A stretch of DNA of 64,000 nucleotides, from positions 1,589,736-1,653,735 of the forward strand of contig JAJEKV010000128.1 in assembly GCA_021234155.1 (NCBI GenBank). Reading direction: 5' to 3'. This document shows, in pieces, positions 56,970-64,000 of the stretch. Each line of letters begins with the position of its first letter. Positions within the stretch are counted from its first letter, which is position 1. The notes beneath the pieces are model-generated. The model saw nothing but the letters and a program-made list of their open reading frames with translations. It was not told the origin of the DNA and did no database searches. The translations under genes were made by a program, and so were the position numbers. This DNA comes from Isoetes taiwanensis. Lineage: Eukaryota; Streptophyta; Lycopodiopsida; Isoetales; Isoetaceae.

Positions 56970-58040
56970 CCACTGCTCCAATATCTTATGGCTAAGCATC
57001 GTCAACGCCGCCATAACTTCACTAGTGCGGAGCTTTTGCGTGTCACATGGCTTGAACATTTTTTGCTTCAAGAATTTGATCTCATAAACCATCATGCCTC
57101 TCTTCAAGTACGGGTCCGCTCTTGCCCTCATCAGACCAGCATCTTCTTCTGGACACCTTGCAGAATGCATCTCTTGCAGGCCCAATGATTTCCTTGGATG
57201 GTAAGCTTTTGTTTCAGATACTGAATTTGCTCTACTCCGCCATCTTGTCGTCTCCCTCCTCTTGCCCAAAATTCTGCACTGATGCCCAAACCCAGACCCA
57301 AGAGAGCACATGCACTGACGACGGGATGCAAACAGAGGCCTATGGGGCTGCCAATGTAGAGATGACAGAAAAAGATCATGATGGTACACAAGAGCAGGAG
57401 CAGGATCACGGGGTCCAGCGGGATAAGGACCCAGGAAGGCGCAGTGAGGCGGTTCGCTTTAATTCGGCGGCATTGGACAGAAGCTTGAATTTGCGCATTG
57501 TCGGTGTGCAAGAGGAAAATCCTGCCTTGGATACAAAACAGGCAGCTAACTTCTTTACAAATGTTATGCATATTCAGAGGCCTGCCATTGTTACAATGCG
57601 CAGGGTTGGGGCTCAGAGGCCAGACGTCCCCGCCATATCGTCATGCAGTTCAATAGCCCACATGACAGGTTGTATGTCCTTCAGCATGGAAGTCATCTAA
57701 AAGATACCCAGTTCTCAGTTCAGGAGGATCTCTCTCCGCTTCACCGGACCAGCACGGCGCCAGAGTTGTGTAAGGTCAGAGGCTAGGCTACACCGAAAAG
57801 TGGGCGATTAATGTCGAGGCGCAAGCCTATTATCTGAGATCAGTGGCCTCAAAACCCATGGTTTGGTTACCTTTAGCTCACTGTGCTTGCACACTTTATT
57901 ATTATTTCTATTGTATGTTTGTCATGTTTATATTCTTTGTCTCTCATCAACGTCATCGGGCTTATACCCCATCTCTTGTATTGGGTCCCATAACACGATT
58001 GGGTTTTCACGGACGTTAAAATTATCTATCTATCTATATT
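56970..58040 (+). mobile_element. LINE remnant: ORF1-like protein joined to a 3' tail
   Basis: Plus-strand text has a disordered Q/E/D-rich part (MTEKDHDGTQEQEQDHG), then LNLRIVGVQEENPALDTKQA and ANFFTNVMHI. After a shift near 57,645 it continues MQFNSPHDRLYVLQHGSHL, DTQFSVQEDLS. This is the layout of L1-type ORF1p: a coiled/charged front, an RRM beginning LRIVGV-E, and a C-terminal domain with a DLS motif. Only about 250 bp later the element ends with GTCCCATAACACGATTGGGT, CACGGACGTTAAAA and a TATC microsatellite (58,022-58,040). ORF2 is absent. The tail design matches that of the LINE ending at 47,181. Confidence 0.65.
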
Positions 58041-59339
58041 ATTTGAGCTTTTGAATTGTCACATTCTTTGGCTTTTAATATTTTCTATTCTGTACCATTT
58101 AAAGCTTTACAAGATTGCATCCGTGATGCGTCATAAAGGTGTGTAAATCTGCATGAAATCTTTCGCAATATTTGGATGCTTTTATGTCGAGAGGTTTCCA
58201 TGGAGGCATGTGTCATTCTTAGGTTGTTCTTGGTGGCCCCAGTGCAGGTGGATGTTGCATTGCAAGAGAAAAGCAAAACATGGTACATATATTTTAGAGA
58301 TCTTTTGTAGTCAAAGATAGATGTTATTGCAACAGAATGGTAGGCTGATGACCGTTAAATTTATGCAACTTTTTAGAAAATACAATGCACATAAGATCAA
58401 TACCAAACACACAAATGTCCTTAGAATTTGAGGACTCTCATTTTCAGGTTCTAAAGAGATATTAAAGAATCCTTCAAATAAATTAGCTTACGTGATGAAA
58501 ATGTACACATTGGTATACCCTCTAATGGTAGAGAAAATGTTGAATTTCCATGTACTAGTGAAATAAAAGGCTGCCATGAGCGAGAACAGGATGACACTCG
58601 CCACTTCATATGTGGAACTGATCCCTTTTTCAAGAAGCATGGAAGTATTGCATCTGTCTGAGGCCATAGAGATAATTATTGATTATTTATATGGTGTTGC
58701 TTTGTTTGATGTTTTTCAATTGTCAATTTGTCTAAAGGTATTTACTTAATTTATGTGCTAAGCTAAGTCTCCACTTGCTTACCTATGTGTTAAAACATTG
58801 TATGATTACTATATAGTCTGTACAGTTGATTAGCCGCTTCAAAAATGATGAGGATCTATTGTTACAACTTCAAAAATATATTCAGATTGCATGGTGGTTC
58901 AAGTTCATATATTGAACTGTCCCATCCATTAAGCTGATTAGCTGCTTCAAAAATAATGAGGATCTATTGTTATAGACCACTTCGATAATATATTTAGATT
59001 GCAACTGCAGTGGGACAATTGCTCAAAATATAACTTTTACATGTAATTGAATAGACATAAACTGTACTTTCACGTTTTTAGAGTATGATACAAGAACTCT
59101 ATGGATCTTTTTTAGGCAATAGAATAAATGGCTGCTGTAATGAAAATTATGGATAATTGCAAAATCAAGGTTGCAAATAACACTTCTAACATCATGGACT
59201 AATAAGTGTAGGCAAAAACCTAAGATTGTCATTAAAAGTACTAAATTAGAACAACTGCACTGCTATAACAATCCAAATATAGTACCCATTTTTTTTTTAA
59301 ATTAGGTGCAACAACCACAATTTCAATGAAGGATGTCAG
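58041..59339. other. No gene recognised; one dispersed duplication
   Basis: 58,828-58,891 and 58,936-59,003 are related (GATTAGC(C/T)GCTTCAAAAAT, GAGGATCTATTGTTA). Otherwise AT-rich and empty. Confidence 0.4.
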
Positions 59340-59504
59340 TACATATTTCTAGTTGTGGTTTCAACTAGGGTTGCAACCATGGATTTGGTTGTGGTACATA
59401 TTTCTAGTTGTGGATTCAACTAGGGTTGCAACCATGGATTTGGTTGTGGTATATATTTCTGATTGTGGATTCAATTAGGGTTGTAACCATGGACTTGGTT
59501 ATGT
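59340..59504 (+). repeat. Tandem repeat, 55-bp unit, three copies
   Basis: Units start at 59,340, 59,395 and 59,450 with TACATATTTCTAGTTGTGG or a variant, then AGGGTTGCAACCATGGA. The third copy is more diverged. Confidence 0.9.
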
Positions 59505-59617
59505 TATTCTGCCATATAATTCTTGATCGAGGAAATAAGTTTATTCTTAAGAAGGGAAAGACTAACACGTTTTTCAAAAATTGATTGAAGATCAATTTTG
59601 AAAAGGGATCTTTGATG

Positions 59618-59905
59618 GTTTGGGTGCATATTCACACGGGGGGTTACTCCAGGCATCGAGAGCTGTCGGATAGGCATATTTGCCCTATATTCCTTGATCT
59701 GGACCGTACACAGCGATCCTCGTTTGTGGGGTATGCATGTACAAGTTTTTGTATATTGTATATTGAGTTTTGCAAAATACTATAAGGTTTAAGGGAATGT
59801 ACTTAATGGTGTTAATTTTGTACATGTATTGTAAGTTTTTAGGGGCTCTTGTCGCCTCACGTAACTCGCGGTGAATATGCACCCAAACCAAAGGGGGTTT
59901 TAGGG
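59618..59905 (+). mobile_element. TIR element, copy 2, complete
   Basis: The left end TTTGGGTGCATATTCAC and the right end GTGAATATGCACCCAAA are inverted repeats and are followed inward by similar GTTAC-containing sequence. The interior is about 270 bp and non-coding. The flank CAAAGGGGGTTTT and beyond matches the flank of copy 1 at 42.18-42.25 kb in the same orientation. Confidence 0.8.
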
Positions 59906-62154
59906 GGATGTTAATTTAAATGTATTGGATGTAATGGTTTGTGTTAATTAATGTTGATTGTAGTGATGTGTTGGTTGTTATTATGCTATATATTACTAAA
60001 AATTTTGGGCCCTTCGCCCCTAATAAAGGCCTTTGGGCATTAAGGATGGCATAACTTCAACGCACCAACTTTAACACTTATGCATGTAATACCACGAGAA
60101 ACACTTTGTAATCTAATTACACCACAAACTCTCTCGCATTTTATAGTGAGGATGAACAACCCAAAAATTGACCAAATGCAAGAAATTTATTTACCATTTA
60201 TGTTCCGCTAAATAAAATTGAATCAAATAAAAGCTTTTGACATTGATATGCTCTACAATAATGTTTTATTCACAAACCATTGCATGAACATCAACGTTAT
60301 CCTAGTAACAATTGGTGAGGTTCATAAAGAACCGAATACTTTCTCACGGGTTGCACGGGCTTTGGTTTAACAAGTGAAGAGAATCGGCCGGTTTGGTGAT
60401 GTGGAGTAGGTCTCCGTAGCGCCGCGGTGAAGCAAGATCAAGGGTAGAGGTTTTGAAGCAAGCTTGCTCGTTAGTTGGCGTTCCACATATTGTTACTTCA
60501 GCTACAGCTATTCCTCTTTCACAATGGAACTATTGTTTAACAATCCATGTGATTTTGGATGGTCCATCTCTAGCTTAAAAGATAATGCATGATTCACTTT
60601 CTCGGGTTCGATTAAAGTTCCAAACCTACAATATAAATGCATTCTTGTGGCCTTTGTTTGACTAACCGCATGATTCAAAGAGCAAAGCGTGGAATAATCC
60701 GCATGTTGTGTGCACAAGAATCCGTTTGTTGATTGAAGCTAAATCTTGGCTGCTATGAACAATCCGGCCGGGCGGGGAATATCAAGAGTTGAAAGCAAAG
60801 CGAGAGGGCCTAAACTCGAAACTCTTTTGAATCTGCAACAAATCTTAGAATAGCTAAAGGAAGGAGACAAAGGCGAAGTTTTGCAGCACTACATTGTAGA
60901 ACCGGAAAACAATACCTTGTAAAAAACCGTTATGCTAACCGAAGAAACATTAAAAACAAATACCTTTGTAAGTGTGAGCAAAAATCCACATGTTGGTAGC
61001 AAAAATCCACTCCGGCAACAAGAATCCAAGAGGGCAAGTACACATACGCGCATGCACACATGCACACACACACATGAACTTGCACTTGCACATGCACCGA
61101 CACATGCACATGCATACACATGCACATGCACGCACATGCGCATGCATACACATGCGCATTGTTCATGCACAAAGACATGCAGAGAAAGACAACAACCCTC
61201 GGATTGTTCCAACCAACGAAAATCAACGGCCCATAAAGGGTGCACTCTAGAAATACTATTTAGTACACCTCAACGAATACAACAATGAAATCATAGAAAA
61301 ACCATGTGAAAAAACGTATAAAAATCTAAAAGTAACCCCCTGTTATTATGCTAGATATTGATGATCGAGGACGATCATGTTTTGAGAAGGGAAGGAATTG
61401 ATATGGTTTAAGGTTAATAACTAATAATGGTGCTCGGGGGAGTGGGCTTGCATGGAACAATATTTATTGATATGATCAAGTAAGAAAGCCATTCAGTATG
61501 TCTAAGTCTTCATATTATCAAGGAGAGAGCTAAAAATAAACCTTGACCTTTATTTAGAAGCAAAAAGCCAAAAAAAAAGGTATTATTACCTATAAATAAA
61601 AGGACAACTTTGAGACGTGATATCTCTGCGACCACAGCTCCGAAATCGGCAATCCTTACCTTTCTGGAAAGCCCTTGAAGTCTAGTCTCCAGATTGGGCT
61701 TGGTTGCCTATAGATTCCTTACGTTTGAAAGTTATGCTCAGAAAGGTGCATAGGGGTCTAAGTTGACTGCACAACTACATCTGCTTCTTCCTATGTTGAT
61801 GATGTGCCTAGCCTTACCTTCTAGTATCTTCTCTTGTTCCTTGCTTGATCATATCATTAGAAGGAGTTCATGTAACACCAGTGGTTGGTGGCTAGAGAGA
61901 GCTTGTTCTTATACAGTCTTGCGGAGTAGCTTGACTTGATGATATCTCTTCTAGTTGGTTCGGTTGGGTGGTAAATCGAGTACCATGTGGTGTTTTACTT
62001 TTTAATATGTTGATGAATTTGCAGGAAGAATAGAGCATTCGTAACACTCACTCTCAACTGGGATAGAATTATTTTTCTGAGATATAAAACTTCTTGTTGA
62101 TGATATATAGGTAATAAGAAATAGATGATTAATAATTTACTTCTAGAATCTATG
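59906..62154. other. AT-rich, no gene recognised
   Basis: Contains a CACATG/CACACA low-complexity patch at about 61,048-61,172, over which several spurious frames open. No domain was seen on either strand. Confidence 0.4.
61048..61172 (+). repeat. CACATGCA-type simple repeat
   Basis: Alternating CACATGCA and ATACACATGC words; purine-pyrimidine alternation throughout. Confidence 0.85.
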
Positions 62155-62340
62155 GAATAATTTTAGCCTCATAGCTAACTTCCATTCATTTATCATGTTT
62201 TCACAAAGAAAATGACTAGCAAATAGAAACAATTGAGGAAAAATATAATAATTCTAGCTTAACGTTTTTCGTATCTATACAATAGAAACTCTTGGGATGA
62301 ATTTCGAGTTTAACTAAACATTAGAAAGTATAAGAGGGAC
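62155..62340. mobile_element. MITE, copy 3 (diverged)
   Basis: ATGGAATAATTTTAGC, TAATAATTCTAGCTTAAC and AACTAAACATTAGAAAGTA correspond to the ends and centre of the copy at 38.23-38.40 kb. Confidence 0.45.
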
Positions 62341-62651
62341 AACTTGTAGAGTTTAGCTACATCACAGAAAGTTTTGAGATCAGTTTCAGGCAAGTTTAGT
62401 TAAAGCCATTAAGCTATTAATAAATATGCGACTATTAATAAATATACAATTAGTAAATTATTCTCTGAGAGCTGTATATATATGTGGTATCTTAGATTCA
62501 ATGATTTTGAAGTATCTTGTAGGAAACATCTTGTGTTTTCTCATTCTTTTGTGTTAACTTTCATATTTCTAACCTTATGATGGCAATTGTTGTGATATAT
62601 ACATGTCTACAATTTATGAAAATTAATAATAAGGTTGAGGTTTATAAGTTA

Positions 62652-62680
62652 CTAGTTATGGATGCCCGGCGTTGCCGGGC
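62652..62680 (-). mobile_element. Helitron-like 3' terminus
   Basis: Minus strand: hairpin GCCCGGCAACGCCGGGC, eight bases, CTAG, then T. Same architecture and nearly the same stem as at 43.17 kb. The element body would extend rightward from here, possibly beyond the window. Confidence 0.65.
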
Positions 62681-64000
62681 TTGAGTACAATTTGAATATA
62701 GGCAACCATGAAGAAGTAGATAGAAGTGCATTGCCTTGCTACATTTGAAAGGGGGTTGTAGAAGAAGGGAGATGATATTGCAATTTTGATATATGCAACC
62801 ATGAAGATAGAGGAGTAGGCATAAGCAGGAGTTGAAAGGGATCGTAGAATAATAGAGATGATATACTCCTTGCCCCAAAATATATACTGGTTGATTTATT
62901 TCTTAGCGAAACAAATAGTTTAGCAATCTTGAATTGAGGACAATTATCCAAGCATGTGGACATCCAAATCCAATTACTATTAGTCCATTGTAAGTCCACC
63001 TAAAAACATAGGCATGTGCCAAAACTCCTAGATTGTTAATATGCAAGGTCTCTCGTCCAAAAAGGATGGTCATTTTTAAGATACCTATTGACGTCACTTC
63101 TTATTTCATGTTGTAACCCTTGAAGCCTCAAGAACATTACATTGAAGTTTTGGCATTACATGACATGATGCCTCTTATTTCTCTATAGGTACACAAAAGA
63201 TTTTGTTGAACATAGTCTTGAGTATGTCTTGCACATGTAGTTTCTATGCTACTTTATGTTGGTCTATGTCATACTAATTACGTTTATATGATGAAATTAC
63301 ATAAAATATTAGAGATATTGGACAAACATACAATTGGGGATTTCCAAGTTGTAATTAAGAACCTAAAAGAATGATATTACATCAATTCCAAAGGGAAAAT
63401 TTAGAATATGACGCACACGTCTTTAGATAAAACACATAGCAAGAAAACAAAAAATTATGAGCAACATTGAAGACCATTGGCCTTTCAATCCACTAATTCC
63501 TAAATGGTTTTGATTGTTGTGTGCTACCAAATAACAAATTAAAGCTTGCAACTCAAATGTTTTGAATTTTATACTTTTACTTTTATCATTAACATGTCAT
63601 CATTAACCAAGGTGCTTGTTGCCAAAAAAATTCCTACTTTTCGACACCCTTAAAGGCCATGGAAGACGAAGAAATATGCATGTCTATTGGTAGAGATTTG
63701 CAAGCACGTACCAACAGGCTTGTATTTTTCATTTTCTAAGATATAATTTAGCTAGAACATAAGTAGAATTAGAGAGAAAGTTTTCAATTAAGTTTCTGCT
63801 TCAAAACCTGCAATATGCTGTTTTTGTAATCTTAGCGTCTTTAAGAGATCCAATTTGCAAAAGAATGTACATCCCCTGCCAATTTGGCTACTTAGAGACA
63901 TACAAAGGTGGGGTCATATCAGTTCTTCCTTCGCCTCAATGAAAATATGTGAAAAAAACATAAAAGCATGGACAGTACTTACAATACTTACAATATTTGC
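62681..64000. other. AT-rich, no gene recognised; possible Helitron interior
   Basis: 62,689-62,785 and 62,786-62,868 are an imperfect tandem duplication (GCAACCATGAAGA, GAGATGATAT). No Rep/helicase sequence is visible, so if this is a Helitron it is non-autonomous or continues outside. Confidence 0.35.

Noticed and set aside
60889-61288. Cys/His-rich frames of about 118 codons on both strands
   Set aside because: They translate the CACATGCA simple repeat; several frames of both strands are open at once.

Overview
This window looks like nuclear DNA of a land plant. It is AT-rich and gene-poor and is crowded with nested transposons, MITEs, LINE remnants, Helitron-type ends and tandem repeats. 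The few coding stretches have plant-like splice sites, and one is a mitochondrial/plastid mTERF relative. A TTAGGG-type interstitial repeat, a Penelope-like (GIY-YIG-less) reverse transcriptase and a DDE-type element with many accessory genes suggest a repeat-rich, possibly seedless plant such as a fern or lycophyte. That placement is inference. Nothing looks prokaryotic: there are no operons, Shine-Dalgarno sites, tRNA/rRNA genes or CRISPR arrays that I can see.

Layout. 1-3.7 kb has no recognisable gene. 3.7-6.4 kb and 8.9-13.0 kb are inverted relatives of each other. The right one is the left part of a 13,356-bp element (8946-22301) bounded by 32-bp perfect terminal inverted repeats. A nearby paralogue of the target sequence (about 24.75-25.4 kb) lacks the element and so marks its ends. 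Inside are a frameshifted transposase-like gene (13.1-14.2 kb), a minus-strand array of four related small coiled-coil genes with matching TATA boxes (14.2-17.5 kb), and several minus-strand genes of unknown function (17.8-22.0 kb). A short motif, TCGTGTGA, recurs between these genes.

22.3-25.4 kb holds two copies of the repeat that was the target, one carrying a nested 216-bp MITE. 25.4-29.2 kb has only short tandem repeats. 29.9-30.9 kb is a frameshifted mTERF gene on the minus strand. At 31.4 kb is a plus-strand exon with an HLH (HUH-type) metal-binding motif. 36.2-39.9 kb is an intron-containing reverse transcriptase gene of Penelope-like/TERT type on the minus strand. It lies between two 322-bp direct repeats (33.85 and 41.22 kb) that differ at only three positions, and a poly(A)-tailed LINE 3' fragment sits beside one of them. 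A diverged, truncated relative of the same gene is at 52.5-53.6 kb.

41.9 and 59.6 kb carry two copies of a TIR element whose interiors are in opposite orientation while their right flanks are in the same orientation. 43.5-47.2 kb is a decayed endonuclease/RT LINE with a TATTC tail. 57.0-58.04 kb is a LINE ORF1 joined almost directly to a related 3' tail. Two Helitron-like 3' ends (hairpin plus CTAG) lie at 43.17 and 62.65 kb. 54.3-55.4 kb is a threefold repeat with long GA microsatellites.

Almost every recognisable coding region is broken by one-base shifts with protein similarity continuing on the other side. This is either general decay of old mobile DNA or uncorrected indels in the assembly; the window alone cannot decide.
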